A stretch of 64,000 nt of DNA, from the NCBI GenBank assembly GCA_017469525.1, contig JAFUGG010000013.1, positions 124,001 through 188,000 on the forward strand, given 5' to 3'. A model generated the notes under the pieces. That model was not told the DNA's origin. It ran no database searches and saw nothing but the letters and a program-made list of their open reading frames with translations. Of the stretch, positions 16,780 through 25,022 are shown piece after piece. A program made the translations under genes and the position numbers. Origin of the DNA: Bacteroidaceae bacterium (GTDB lineage Bacteria > Bacteroidota > Bacteroidia > Bacteroidales > Bacteroidaceae). Position 1 is the stretch's first letter. Each line of letters starts with the position of its first letter.

Positions 16780-17844
16780 ATGAAACGGATTTTATTCATC
16801 GATCGGGACGGCACGATACTTCGTGAACCTGCCGACGAACAGATTGACAGCTTCGAGAAGTTCAGCTTCGTGCCCGGAGCCATCAGTGCCCTTCGCTTCC
16901 TCCGCCAGCATACCGACTTCCTCTTCGTCATGGTGAGCAATCAAGACGGACTGGGCACAGACAGCTACCCTGAGGAAACTTTCTGGCCGACACAGAACTT
17001 GATGCTCGACATCCTGCGAGGCGAGGGCATCTGCTTCGATGCTATCCACATCGACCGAAGTTTCCCGAAAGATAACTTGCCTACTCGCAAGCCAGGAACA
17101 GCCATGTTGACTGACTACATAACAGACGATTATGACCTCAAGGGAAGCTTTGTCATCGGCGACCGCCAAACGGATGCCAAGCTCGCGGAGAACCTCGGAT
17201 GCGGCAGTTTCATACTGGGCGAGGACATGGATTGGCAGAAGATTGCGGAGCTCATTTTTGCCGGAGAACGCATCGCAACGGTGAAACGTACTACAAAGGA
17301 AACGGACATCGAGGTGCGCATCAACCTCGACGGCAATGGAAAGGCTGATATCGAGACCGGACTTGGCTTTTTCGACCACATGCTGGAACAGATTGCGAAG
17401 CACGGCATGACTGACCTCTTCGTCCGTTGCAATGGGGACCTCGACGTCGATGAGCACCACACCATCGAGGACGTGGCACTTGCTTTAGGCGAGTGCATCC
17501 GCAAAGCCCTCGGCGACAAACGTGGCATCGAACGCTACGGCTACTGTCTGCCGATGGACGATTGCCTTTGCCAAGTGGCACTCGACTTTGGTGGAAGGCC
17601 CTGGCTGGTGTGGGAAGCCGAGTTCCATCGCGAGAAGGTGGGCGAGATGCCGACCGAGATGTTCCTCCACTTCTTCAAAAGCCTGAGCGACAGCGCCGCA
17701 ATGAATCTGAATATTAAGGCAGAAGGACAGAACGAGCACCACAAGATAGAAGGCATCTTCAAAGCGTTTGCCCGCAGCCTTAGAATGGCCGTCCGAAGAG
17801 ACATCACACATTTCCAACTTCCTTCAAGCAAAGGCGTTCTTTAG
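16780..17844 (+). CDS. hisB: Bifunctional histidinol-phosphatase / imidazoleglycerol-phosphate dehydratase
   Basis: 354 residues, a two-domain fusion. The N-terminal ~165 residues are a HAD phosphatase ([15 protein letters not shown], with [12 protein letters not shown] and [15 protein letters not shown]). The C-terminal ~190 residues are the dehydratase ([52 protein letters not shown]), which binds manganese through the two histidine clusters. The gap to hisC (46 nt) holds another short G/C-rich repeat (CCTCCTTAAGGGGG). hisF, hisA, hisH and hisI are not in the window. Confidence 0.95.
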   Translation: MKRILFIDRDGTILREPADEQIDSFEKFSFVPGAISALRFLRQHTDFLFVMVSNQDGLGTDSYPEETFWPTQNLMLDILRGEGICFDAIHIDRSFPKDNLPTRKPGTAMLTDYITDDYDLKGSFVIGDRQTDAKLAENLGCGSFILGEDMDWQKIAELIFAGERIATVKRTTKETDIEVRINLDGNGKADIETGLGFFDHMLEQIAKHGMTDLFVRCNGDLDVDEHHTIEDVALALGECIRKALGDKRGIERYGYCLPMDDCLCQVALDFGGRPWLVWEAEFHREKVGEMPTEMFLHFFKSLSDSAAMNLNIKAEGQNEHHKIEGIFKAFARSLRMAVRRDITHFQLPSSKGVL

Positions 17845-17846
17845 AG

Positions 17847-18461
17847 ATGATGCAGTCCAATTATTCTTCCCAACTGCTTGAGAAAGCCGTTTCCGAGATA
17901 AACCGGCTTCCCGGCATTGGCAGCAAGACAGCACTTCGACTGGCTCTCCACCTACTCAAGCAGGAAGAGGGCAGGGTAGAGGCGTTGGCCGAGAGCCTGG
18001 TCAACATGCGTCGAGGGGTGCATTACTGCAAGGTCTGCTACAACATCTGCGATGATGAGCGATGCGAAATCTGTAGCAATCCGAGCCGCGACGCCAGTCA
18101 GGTCTGCGTAGTAGAAAACGTGCAGGACGTGATGGCCATCGAGAACACGATGCAGTACCGCGGTCTCTACCACGTCCTTGGCGGCGTCATCAGCCCCATC
18201 GACGGTATCGGACCGAGCGACTTGCAGATAGAAAGTCTCGTCGAGCGCGTTCGTCAGGGCGGCGTGGCCGAGGTCATCCTTGCTCTAAGTCCCACGATGG
18301 AAGGCGATACAACCAATTATTACATCTTCCGGAAGCTGGAGGAAACAGGCGTCAAAGTGACCGTCATCGCCAGAGGCATCGCGCAAAACGACGAGTTGCA
18401 ATACACCGACGAAGTCACCTTAGGCAGGGCACTTGCCGGACGAATACCGTTTGGAAGATAA
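17847..18461 (+). CDS. recR: Recombination protein RecR
   Basis: 204 residues. Helix-hairpin-helix [20 protein letters not shown] (about 18-37), four-cysteine zinc finger [20 protein letters not shown] (about 57-76), then a Toprim domain ([33 protein letters not shown]). It acts with RecF and RecO in gap repair. It follows hisB by 2 nt, so it is co-transcribed with the his genes. Confidence 0.96.
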   Translation: MMQSNYSSQLLEKAVSEINRLPGIGSKTALRLALHLLKQEEGRVEALAESLVNMRRGVHYCKVCYNICDDERCEICSNPSRDASQVCVVENVQDVMAIENTMQYRGLYHVLGGVISPIDGIGPSDLQIESLVERVRQGGVAEVILALSPTMEGDTTNYYIFRKLEETGVKVTVIARGIAQNDELQYTDEVTLGRALAGRIPFGR

Positions 18462-18484
18462 ACTACACTCATGATGTTGCATAA

Positions 18485-18586
18485 CGCCACACGTCTAATC
18501 GCATTTTCTCACACGTGAGACAAAGTTTTCTCACACGTGAGACAAGGATTTCTCACACGTGAGACAAACCAACTTCACACGTCAAA
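18485..18586. repeat. 22-nt-pitch palindrome array B (3 full and 2 flanking degenerate units)
   Basis: Three identical units TCTCACACGTGAGA at 18507-18520, 18529-18542 and 18551-18564. In exact 22-nt phase on either side lie degenerate units that keep the CACACGT core (18485-18498 and 18573-18586). The unit is the same as in array A, 16 kb away. Intergenic, between recR and a small membrane protein. Confidence 0.9.
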
Positions 18587-18601
18587 TAATCTTACTTTAC
18601 G

Positions 18602-18841
18602 ATGATAGTTTACATTCTTACCCTGTTGTGTGCGGCAACCATCCTGATTGCTGCGTTCTTTGCTATACGTTATAGGAAGGTGAATGCCTACATTCGTTTG
18701 GCTGCAATTGCTTTGTCTGCGCTCTTCGTGCTGTACCTCTACTTCAAGTTCGACGACACGTCGCAGCTCTACGGACTTGGCATCCTGGCCGTCGCCCTTG
18801 TGTTCCCTCTGATAGACATCAAGCGAAATGTTAAGGAGTAA
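18602..18841 (+). CDS. Small membrane protein, function unknown
   Basis: 79 residues with three hydrophobic stretches: 2-22 (IVYILTLLCAATILIAAFFA), 33-50 (LAAIALSALFVLYLYF) and 57-72 (YGLGILAVALVFPLI), separated by short basic loops. No soluble domain. Its 3' end overlaps the next gene by 14 nt, so the two are probably translated together. I do not recognise a named family. Confidence 0.65.
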   Translation: MIVYILTLLCAATILIAAFFAIRYRKVNAYIRLAAIALSALFVLYLYFKFDDTSQLYGLGILAVALVFPLIDIKRNVKE

Positions 18842-19340
18842 CCTGCTAAGACTGAGAGCGGTAGAGCCAGAAGACCTCGACCTGATGTACCTCATCGAGA
18901 ACGACACCGAGCTATGGTCCATGGGATTGGCAACGGTGCCGTACTCCCTCTATGCCCTCAAGCAGTACATTGCTGAGTGCAGTTACGATTTTTACCAAGA
19001 CCGCCAGCTCCGTCTCGTCATAGAAACGTCCGACGGAATAAGCGTCGGCTTTGTAGATATGCATAAGTACGACTCTCAGCACCATCGTGCCGAGGTGGGA
19101 ATCGTCGTGGTTCCAGAGCAGCAACGAAAGGGCATCGCCACCGAATCGCTTCGTCTGCTCGCCGATTATGCTTCGAAACATCTGGGCATTCATCAGCTCT
19201 ATGCCCTTGTCCCTGAGTGCAATAAGGCATCCGAAGCCCTGTTCCGCAAGTGTGGATATAAAGAAACTGCCATCCTCGAGGACTGGTTGAAGAGCCCAGA
19301 AGGATGGCAGTCGGTGAAAGTTTTTCAGTTAGTTGTTTAG
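18828..19340 (+). CDS. GNAT family N-acetyltransferase
   Basis: 170 residues. Acetyl-CoA loop VVPEQQRKGIATESLRLLAD (about 88-107), preceded by the strand AEVGIV and followed by LYALVPECNKASEALFRKCG (about 123-142), the usual C-terminal half of SpeG/RimJ-like acetyltransferases. N-terminus LRLRAVEPEDLDLMYLIEND also fits this branch. Substrate unknown (polyamine, ribosomal protein N-terminus or small amine are possible). Confidence 0.85.
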   Translation: MLRSNLLRLRAVEPEDLDLMYLIENDTELWSMGLATVPYSLYALKQYIAECSYDFYQDRQLRLVIETSDGISVGFVDMHKYDSQHHRAEVGIVVVPEQQRKGIATESLRLLADYASKHLGIHQLYALVPECNKASEALFRKCGYKETAILEDWLKSPEGWQSVKVFQLVV

Positions 19341-19421
19341 GAATCAGTTCGTTTGGTAGATTGGGAAGGTTACATATGTTCCTAAACGACCAAACGACCA
19401 ATTTCCCAAACGACTAACTGA
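19324..19421. repeat. 8-nt-period inverted repeat between convergent genes
   Basis: The right half reads AAACGACC, AAACGACC, AATTTCCC, AAACGACT (19384-19415). The left half, around CAGTTAGTTGTTT (19326-19338), is its inexact complement (AAACGACTAACTG, 19408-19420). The structure could fold as a hairpin and may end transcription from both sides. Confidence 0.6.
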
Positions 19422-19968
19422 AGTAACGCTTCAGCAAGCCAGCGAAGCCAGCTCCGTGACGAGCCTCGTCCTTTGCCATCTCGTGAACTGTGTCGTGGAT
19501 GGCATCGAAGCCGGCAGCCTTAGCGTTCTTGGCGATGCGGAACTTGTCTTCGCATGCACCGGCTTCAGCAGCTGCGCGCTTCTCCAGATTAGTCTTCGTG
19601 TCCCAAACACACTCGCCCAGCAGTTCTGCGAAACGGCTTGCATGGTCTGCCTCCTCGAAGGCATAGCGCTTGAAAGCCTCGGCAATCTCGGGATAACCTT
19701 CGCGGTCGGCCTGACGGGCCATTGCCAGATACATACCAACCTCGCCGCATTCACCGTTGAAGTGGTTGCGCAGGTCCTGAATCATCTCCTCGGAAACGCC
19801 CTCGGGCTTGCCGTCACCAATCTTATGAACGGTGGCATAAGTCATGTCGGTATCGTCCTTCAACTCAGAGAACTTCGAGGCAGGAGCCTTGCAGATGGGG
19901 CACTGTTCGGGTGCAGCATCGCCTTCGTAGATATATCCACAAACGGCGCAGATGAATTTCTTCTTCAT
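19414..19968 (-). CDS. Reverse rubrerythrin (rubredoxin domain first)
   Basis: 184 residues. The N-terminal rubredoxin domain has two Cys pairs ([13 protein letters not shown] and [10 protein letters not shown], residues 5-30). The ferritin-like diiron domain follows (about 60-184) with ligand motifs [52 protein letters not shown] and [17 protein letters not shown]. Classical rubrerythrin has the reverse order. Such proteins reduce hydrogen peroxide in anaerobes, fitting an obligate anaerobe. A TATCTTTG element on the minus strand (20033-20040) is the likely promoter. Confidence 0.92.
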   Translation of the reverse strand: MKKKFICAVCGYIYEGDAAPEQCPICKAPASKFSELKDDTDMTYATVHKIGDGKPEGVSEEMIQDLRNHFNGECGEVGMYLAMARQADREGYPEIAEAFKRYAFEEADHASRFAELLGECVWDTKTNLEKRAAAEAGACEDKFRIAKNAKAAGFDAIHDTVHEMAKDEARHGAGFAGLLKRYFS

Positions 19969-20032
19969 AATTGTAATCAGTTTTGGTTATTATTAATGAT
20001 GATGTTATATGCCTTTTCACTATTTTCAAGTA

Positions 20033-20040
20033 CAAAGATA
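20033..20040 (-). promoter_or_regulatory. -7 element for the rubrerythrin gene
   Basis: TATCTTTG on the minus strand, 65 nt upstream of the start codon; no clear -33 partner. Confidence 0.5.
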
Positions 20041-20104
20041 AGCTTTTTCTTCATATTAAGCACGATTTTTCCACATTCTTTATTATTTATTAACTAATTT
20101 TTCG

Positions 20105-20112
20105 TAACTTTG
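20105..20112 (+). promoter_or_regulatory. -7 element for tRNA-Gly
   Basis: TAACTTTG, 23 nt before the first base of the mature tRNA. Confidence 0.55.
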
Positions 20113-20135
20113 CGGAGCAAACAAGAGAAATCGAT

Positions 20136-20208
20136 GCGATAGTAGCTCAGTTGGTAGAGCTTTGGCTTCCCAAGCCAAAGGTCGCGGGTTCGAGCCCCGT
20201 CTATCGCT
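20136..20208 (+). tRNA. tRNA-Gly (anticodon CCC)
   Basis: A complete cloverleaf: acceptor GCGATAG/CTATCGC, D stem GCTC/GAGC, anticodon stem TTGGC/GCCAA with loop TTCCCAA, T arm GCGGG-TTCGAGC-CCCGT. The anticodon CCC reads GGG. CCA is not encoded. It lies 60 nt upstream of the glycosidase gene. Confidence 0.95.
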
Positions 20209-20268
20209 CTTTATCTCGTGGGAATGGACTTGTCTTCCATTCCCGATATACGCAACAACTAATGCCTT

Positions 20269-22521
20269 ATGAAAACATTTCTTCAGCTCCTTGGCTTGTG
20301 TTCCATCCTTCTTTCATGCAATAGCAGCAAGCCTTCATGTGCACTTTCCGACGTGGAAAACGCCTGCTTGGAGGGCATTAGCAGCGACACGACGTTCTCG
20401 AAATGCTATCTCACCGCCGGCGAACGTGCGTGGTGCGTGGGCTGGCAAGACGGCACCTTCCCCGACATAAACAGCCACATCCCCCGTGACGGCGGCGGAC
20501 TTTGGGCTCCTCCAGTCAAGATTGCCGACGGTTTTTCACTTCGAATCGACGATGTTCTGCTGAGCAACCCCGACTTTTATATTACTTATCCGTATGCAGG
20601 AACGTTTACTTACCGGCAGGCAGTCGAGGGCCTGGAGGTGGAGCGACTGCAGTTCATTCCCCAGAACATACCTGGAATGTTGGTGCGCTACCGCATCAAG
20701 AACACCGGCTCACAGGTCAGGAACCTCTCCCTCCGCTTTTCCGTCCGCCTGCATCTCTTCCCTTCTTGGGAAAGCAATCGCGTGGGCATCTCCGACGGAC
20801 CTGATTCTTTCCAGGCAGACAACACCACAGGAACGCTCGTGGCAACCGACGACACCAACCACTGGGCAGCAGTCTGTAGGGCTTCAAACTGGAACAAAGT
20901 GCAGGCGGATGAGGTCGAAGAGCTCAACACGCATGAAGGCGGGCACACGGGAACCATCTTTAGTACGCTCAACATAAAGGGTGGAAAGACGGCAGACATC
21001 TGGTACTTCATAGCCGGCGAAGAGCATGGCATCGACCACGCCACAGCAGCTTGTCGCTCTCTGGAAGAGTTTCCCGAGACGCTTCTTTCAGAGAACAAGG
21101 CACTCTATACGTCTATACTGAACCGCTCTGTCATCAACATTCCCGACACGGCACTGCAGTCGGCATACGACTGGGCACGTATAGGCACCCAGTGGCTCGC
21201 GGCTTCTTTGCACGACAAACGTTTCCTTCAGGCCGGAGCATTGACTTATCCCTGGCTCTTTGGCTGCGACAACTCGTACTCCATACAGGGCGTGGCAGCC
21301 ATCGGAGACCATGAACTCGGCGAGCAGACGCTGTCGGCCCTGAAGGAAGTTTCAGTCAAGACCAACGGCAACGGACGTATCATTCACGAGATGCTCCCCT
21401 TTGGTGCCGTCTACAATCCAGGCAACACGCAGGAGACGGCACATTTCATCGTCGCCGTTCGCGAGCTCTTCCGCTGGACTGGTAACGTCGAGTGGCTTCG
21501 GGAGATGTTTCCTTATATGGAAAAAGGGCTGGACTGGCTGTATGGCGAACGAGACAAAAACGACAACGGCTTTCCTGAAGGCCCCGGAATAATGGAGGTG
21601 CGCGGGCTCGACGCAGAGCTCATCGACGTAGCCGTCTACAGTTGTCTTGCCTTGCGCGACATGGCAGAAATGGCTGCCTTTCTTGGCGAAAACGACAAGA
21701 TGGCAGGATGGCAGAGTCGTGCCGACTCGCTTTGCAGGAAGATAAACCGTGAGTTTTGGGACGAGAAGCGCGGACTTTATTGCGACTTTTTCGGCAAGCG
21801 CGAGGATGCAGTCCGTGTTGCTCGTGAGGCTTCGTTGCAATATCCCAAGAACGCCGACTACTATCTTGGGCTGGCCGATGCTTTCGAATCGCTCGCCGAT
21901 GGCACTGAACATGGCTTCATCACCAACGCAAATTGGGTGATTTCAACGCCTATGGAGACAGGGATGGCGCCTTCAGACCGAGCTCTCAGGGCGCTCGACA
22001 TCATCAGGGAAAAGCATTGCGGTGCCTACGGACCGTATCTTTCGGCAACAGATAAAGACCACTTCATGACCATTTCAACTGGCGTCCAGGCTGTGGCAGA
22101 AGCATGCTATGGGCGCATAGACGAGGCCATCTGGTATCTGGATCGCATTGCCGCCACTCTGCACAGGACTCTTCCCGGCTCGATGAACGAGATGATGCCG
22201 GATTATGGATGTCTCGTTCAGGCATGGACAATATATGGACTTGCCCGGACAATAGTGGGCTTCGTGTTCGGCATAGCGCCCGAAGCAGCCTCGAAAACCG
22301 TTTCCATCGCACCGTGTCTGCCGACCGGTTGGGACGACATATCCATTTCAAACGTGCGGGTCGGCACGATGACATGCTCGATGAAAGTCCATCGGGAAGG
22401 CGCGTCGATGCAAGCAGACATCACAACCGACGACCCGACATGGACGTTCCGCGTAGAGCTTCCGGGTCAGACGAAAGCAGTCGAGCTCTTCGGGAAAAAG
22501 ACTTATCGGGTGAAGAATTGA
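20269..22521 (+). CDS. Lipoprotein glycosidase of the six-hairpin (alpha/alpha)6 type
   Basis: 750 residues. The N-terminus is a lipoprotein signal (LCSILLSCNSS; Cys at about 17). A beta-sandwich domain (about 50-290) is followed by a six-hairpin catalytic-like domain (about 300-680) with DWARIGTQWLAASL, TYPWLFGCDNSYSIQGVAAI, NGNGRIIHEMLPFGAVYNPG, ETAHFIVAVRELFRWTGNVE, DNGFPEGPGIMEVRGLDAEL, and a small C-terminal beta domain. The layout resembles debranching enzymes and related clan GH-L/GH-M type hydrolases. I cannot assign the CAZy family. A cell-surface or periplasmic role in glycan breakdown is inferred from the lipobox. Confidence 0.75.
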   Translation: MKTFLQLLGLCSILLSCNSSKPSCALSDVENACLEGISSDTTFSKCYLTAGERAWCVGWQDGTFPDINSHIPRDGGGLWAPPVKIADGFSLRIDDVLLSNPDFYITYPYAGTFTYRQAVEGLEVERLQFIPQNIPGMLVRYRIKNTGSQVRNLSLRFSVRLHLFPSWESNRVGISDGPDSFQADNTTGTLVATDDTNHWAAVCRASNWNKVQADEVEELNTHEGGHTGTIFSTLNIKGGKTADIWYFIAGEEHGIDHATAACRSLEEFPETLLSENKALYTSILNRSVINIPDTALQSAYDWARIGTQWLAASLHDKRFLQAGALTYPWLFGCDNSYSIQGVAAIGDHELGEQTLSALKEVSVKTNGNGRIIHEMLPFGAVYNPGNTQETAHFIVAVRELFRWTGNVEWLREMFPYMEKGLDWLYGERDKNDNGFPEGPGIMEVRGLDAELIDVAVYSCLALRDMAEMAAFLGENDKMAGWQSRADSLCRKINREFWDEKRGLYCDFFGKREDAVRVAREASLQYPKNADYYLGLADAFESLADGTEHGFITNANWVISTPMETGMAPSDRALRALDIIREKHCGAYGPYLSATDKDHFMTISTGVQAVAEACYGRIDEAIWYLDRIAATLHRTLPGSMNEMMPDYGCLVQAWTIYGLARTIVGFVFGIAPEAASKTVSIAPCLPTGWDDISISNVRVGTMTCSMKVHREGASMQADITTDDPTWTFRVELPGQTKAVELFGKKTYRVKN

Positions 22522-22584
22522 GTGACGTCCCCCGTCAGCTCGCTTCAAAAAGCAGAGAAAAAACGAATAAAGCCAACCAAGCAA

Positions 22585-23220
22585 ATGAAGTACGCCTTGT
22601 GTTCACTGGTTTTCATCCTGCTGGCAGCACTTGATTTCACCGCGATAGACGTGCCTGCCAAGATGACTTTTCCTCTGCTTTGGCTTTCTTTGGCAGCTTT
22701 GTGGCAGCGGCATTGGGCGTTGGCAGCGGCACTTTTCAGCTCTTTTCTGGGCGACGTGATGGGATGGAAGAACGAACTCATCCCGCAAATTGGCTTCTTT
22801 GCACTCGCTCAGATTCTATACATTATTATATATAGTTGCCTGATGCAGATGAGACATCCGCGCTCCAGACCAGTCAAGTTTGCTATCCTGGCACTTCTGG
22901 CGATGGTGTATGGCGTTGCAATGCTCTGGATATTCCCTCGAGTCGGTGACAAAATCATAGCTTATGGAATAGCCATCTATGCCCTTTTGCTGTTAGGGAT
23001 GTGCTATGCGGCATGCAGGCACAAGAGTTTATACCTCATTCTCGGAGCCATACTCTTTGTCATCTCTGACTTTATAATAGGCATAAACACTTTTGTTGAA
23101 AGAATTCCGCATGCTCACATATGCATCATGATTCCCTATTATGCTGGGCAGATGTTGCTTTTCGCAGGCACGCAGAAACTCTATCGCTTTACTTCTTGTT
23201 CATGTAGTTGTAGTAGCTGA
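22585..23220 (+). CDS. YhhN/TMEM86 family membrane protein
   Basis: About 211 residues from ATG 22585; a GTG at 22522 directly after the upstream stop would add 21 residues without membrane character. There are about eight hydrophobic segments, and the pattern ALFSSFLGDVMGW and FVISDFIIGINTFV matches YhhN proteins, whose eukaryotic relative hydrolyses lysoplasmalogen. The last residues (CSCSCSS) are low-complexity. The 3' end overlaps the convergent FMN-binding gene by 32 nt. Enzymatic function here is not shown. Confidence 0.75.
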   Translation: MKYALCSLVFILLAALDFTAIDVPAKMTFPLLWLSLAALWQRHWALAAALFSSFLGDVMGWKNELIPQIGFFALAQILYIIIYSCLMQMRHPRSRPVKFAILALLAMVYGVAMLWIFPRVGDKIIAYGIAIYALLLLGMCYAACRHKSLYLILGAILFVISDFIIGINTFVERIPHAHICIMIPYYAGQMLLFAGTQKLYRFTSCSCSCSS

Positions 23221-23593
23221 TGCCGCGACGTACATTCTCGATGACTGCTTCAGAAGAGACTGTCGCACCTGTTACAACGTCAACTTTCTTCTTGTCGGCA
23301 GTCTTGACGGACAGCCCGTTCCATTTCTTCATCAGTCCCTTCGCAACCATATCGAAGTACTTGGGTGTCTCTTCGTTCTCGAGGGCTTCTACCTTCAACA
23401 CCTTTCCTGCTTTGATATAGACCTTCACAGGTGTTGGGCCGACATATCCTTCAATGTCGGTGGCGAGTGTTGTTGTGTTGATGATGGTGACGTCCTTCTG
23501 TTTTGTCATGACAGGTTCGCCTGTCGTTTGGCTTGTCAGGAAGAGAAATGCTCCGACGAGAGCTGTTGTGGAAAATATCTTGTTCTTATTCAT
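23189..23593 (-). CDS. Exported FMN-binding-domain protein
   Basis: 134 residues. An N-terminal signal helix (about 7-25, IFSTTALVGAFLFLTSQTTG) is followed by one FMN-binding domain (about 45-128). VDVVTGATVSSEAVIENVRR carries the D-x-x-T-G-A-T motif to which FMN is joined covalently by the flavin transferase ApbE/Ftp. It starts 3 nt after an Fe-S aldo/keto reductase with a twin-arginine signal, so the two probably work as an exported redox pair. No apbE gene is in the window. Confidence 0.85.
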   Translation of the reverse strand: MNKNKIFSTTALVGAFLFLTSQTTGEPVMTKQKDVTIINTTTLATDIEGYVGPTPVKVYIKAGKVLKVEALENEETPKYFDMVAKGLMKKWNGLSVKTADKKKVDVVTGATVSSEAVIENVRRGISYYNYMNKK

Positions 23594-23596
23594 GCG

Positions 23597-24976
23597 TTAT
23601 GCTTTTTTCTTTCTTGTCATTTCAACGAGTCTGCTCAGATGCGTCGGGATGGGGAGCTGCTGTGGACATTTCGAGAGACATTCTCCGCAGTCCTGGCATC
23701 TGTTGGCGCGTGCCTTGTTGGGTATGGCTTCTTGATAAGCGGTAAGGTAAGCCTGACGCTTCTCCTCGTAGTCAGGTGCCGATGCATCGGGAAGCGGCAG
23801 ACGTCCGTCCACGACAGCCTTATTGTAGAAGGCAAAGTTGCCAGGAATATCTACGCCATGCTTGCAGGGCATGCAGTAGGCACACGTAGTGCAGCCTATG
23901 GTGGGAAGTCCTGACATCTTGTCTGCAATGCGTTCCAGAAGCTCGTTTTCAACGTTCGTACAGGGGGCAAGAGGTGAGAAGGTTTCCAAGTTCTCTTTGA
24001 GATGCTCCATGCGATTCATACCGCTTAATGCTGTCAGTACGTTTGGCTTGGAGCCAACCCAACGGAAGCCCCAGCGAGCTGGCGTGTCGTCCTTGCGTGC
24101 GCGGGCCAACTGTTCGCGGATATCGTCTTGTACATTGGCCAAGCCACCGCCTCGGAGTGGCTCCATAATGACTGCCTGGATGCCCAACTTCTCGAGCCTG
24201 CCGTAGAGATACTCCGCATTGGCATCGCCACGACGACGTCCTCCCCGTCTCTGAGCATGTGTCCAGTCGAGGTAGTTCATCTGTATCTGCACGAAGTCCC
24301 AGTGATACTTGTCGTTATTATCGATCAGCCAGTCGAACACTTTCACATCACCATGATAGCTGAAGCCGAGGTGACGGATGCGTCCGGCCTTACGCTCTTC
24401 GAGCAGGAAGTCAAGCAAACCGTTGTCGATAAAACGTGCCTTGAGGTTGTCTATTCCACCGCCACCAACGCTGTGCAGAAGGTAGTAGTCGATGTAATCT
24501 ACCTGCAGCTTGCGGAACGAGTTGTCGTACATCTCCTTGGCCTTCTCAAAGCTCCACAGGCTCTCATGCTGGTTTGACATCTTTGTGGCAACATAATATT
24601 TGTCACGAGGATGGCGGCTGAGGGCATTGCCTGTAGCCGTCTCATTGCTTCCTCCACCATAGATGGGAGCTGTGTCGAAGTAATTGATGCCGTGGGCCAA
24701 TGCGTAATCCACAAGCTCGTTTACCTTCTCCTGTTCGTGCGGCAAGCGCATCATGCCAAACCCAAGCAGCGAGATGTGCTCGCCCGTGCCGTTCTGGACA
24801 CGGTATGTCATCTTTATCTGTTCCGGTGCTTCGTCGTCAAGGGCTTTGCGCGATGAGCCAATGGCTTGCAGGGAGCCCACAGTGATAAGTGACAATGCCG
24901 TCGCCGACCCCAGTCCCAGTCGTTCAAGGAACTGGCGACGATTCATCTCTTGTTGTTGCTTGTTGTTCTTTTTCAT
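23597..24976 (-). CDS. Aldo/keto reductase with C-terminal 4Fe-4S domain and Tat signal
   Basis: 459 residues. The N-terminus has a twin-arginine signal (MNRRQFLERLGLGSATALSL, about 11-30). The aldo/keto reductase barrel follows (SLLGFGMMRLPHEQEKVNEL; YFDTAPIYGGGSNET; DYIDYYLLHSVGGGG). The C-terminus has two cysteine clusters: CTTCAYCMPCKHGVDIPG (about 365-382) and RCQDCGECLSKCPQQLPI (about 425-442), as in ferredoxin-linked members. Tat export of a folded Fe-S protein, coupled to a flavinylated partner, suggests extracytosolic electron transfer. Substrate unknown. Confidence 0.88.
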   Translation of the reverse strand: MKKNNKQQQEMNRRQFLERLGLGSATALSLITVGSLQAIGSSRKALDDEAPEQIKMTYRVQNGTGEHISLLGFGMMRLPHEQEKVNELVDYALAHGINYFDTAPIYGGGSNETATGNALSRHPRDKYYVATKMSNQHESLWSFEKAKEMYDNSFRKLQVDYIDYYLLHSVGGGGIDNLKARFIDNGLLDFLLEERKAGRIRHLGFSYHGDVKVFDWLIDNNDKYHWDFVQIQMNYLDWTHAQRRGGRRRGDANAEYLYGRLEKLGIQAVIMEPLRGGGLANVQDDIREQLARARKDDTPARWGFRWVGSKPNVLTALSGMNRMEHLKENLETFSPLAPCTNVENELLERIADKMSGLPTIGCTTCAYCMPCKHGVDIPGNFAFYNKAVVDGRLPLPDASAPDYEEKRQAYLTAYQEAIPNKARANRCQDCGECLSKCPQQLPIPTHLSRLVEMTRKKKA

Positions 24977-25022
24977 GTCGAGAATGATTTATATAAATAA
25001 GACACGCGTGCGCGGGAAAGGT

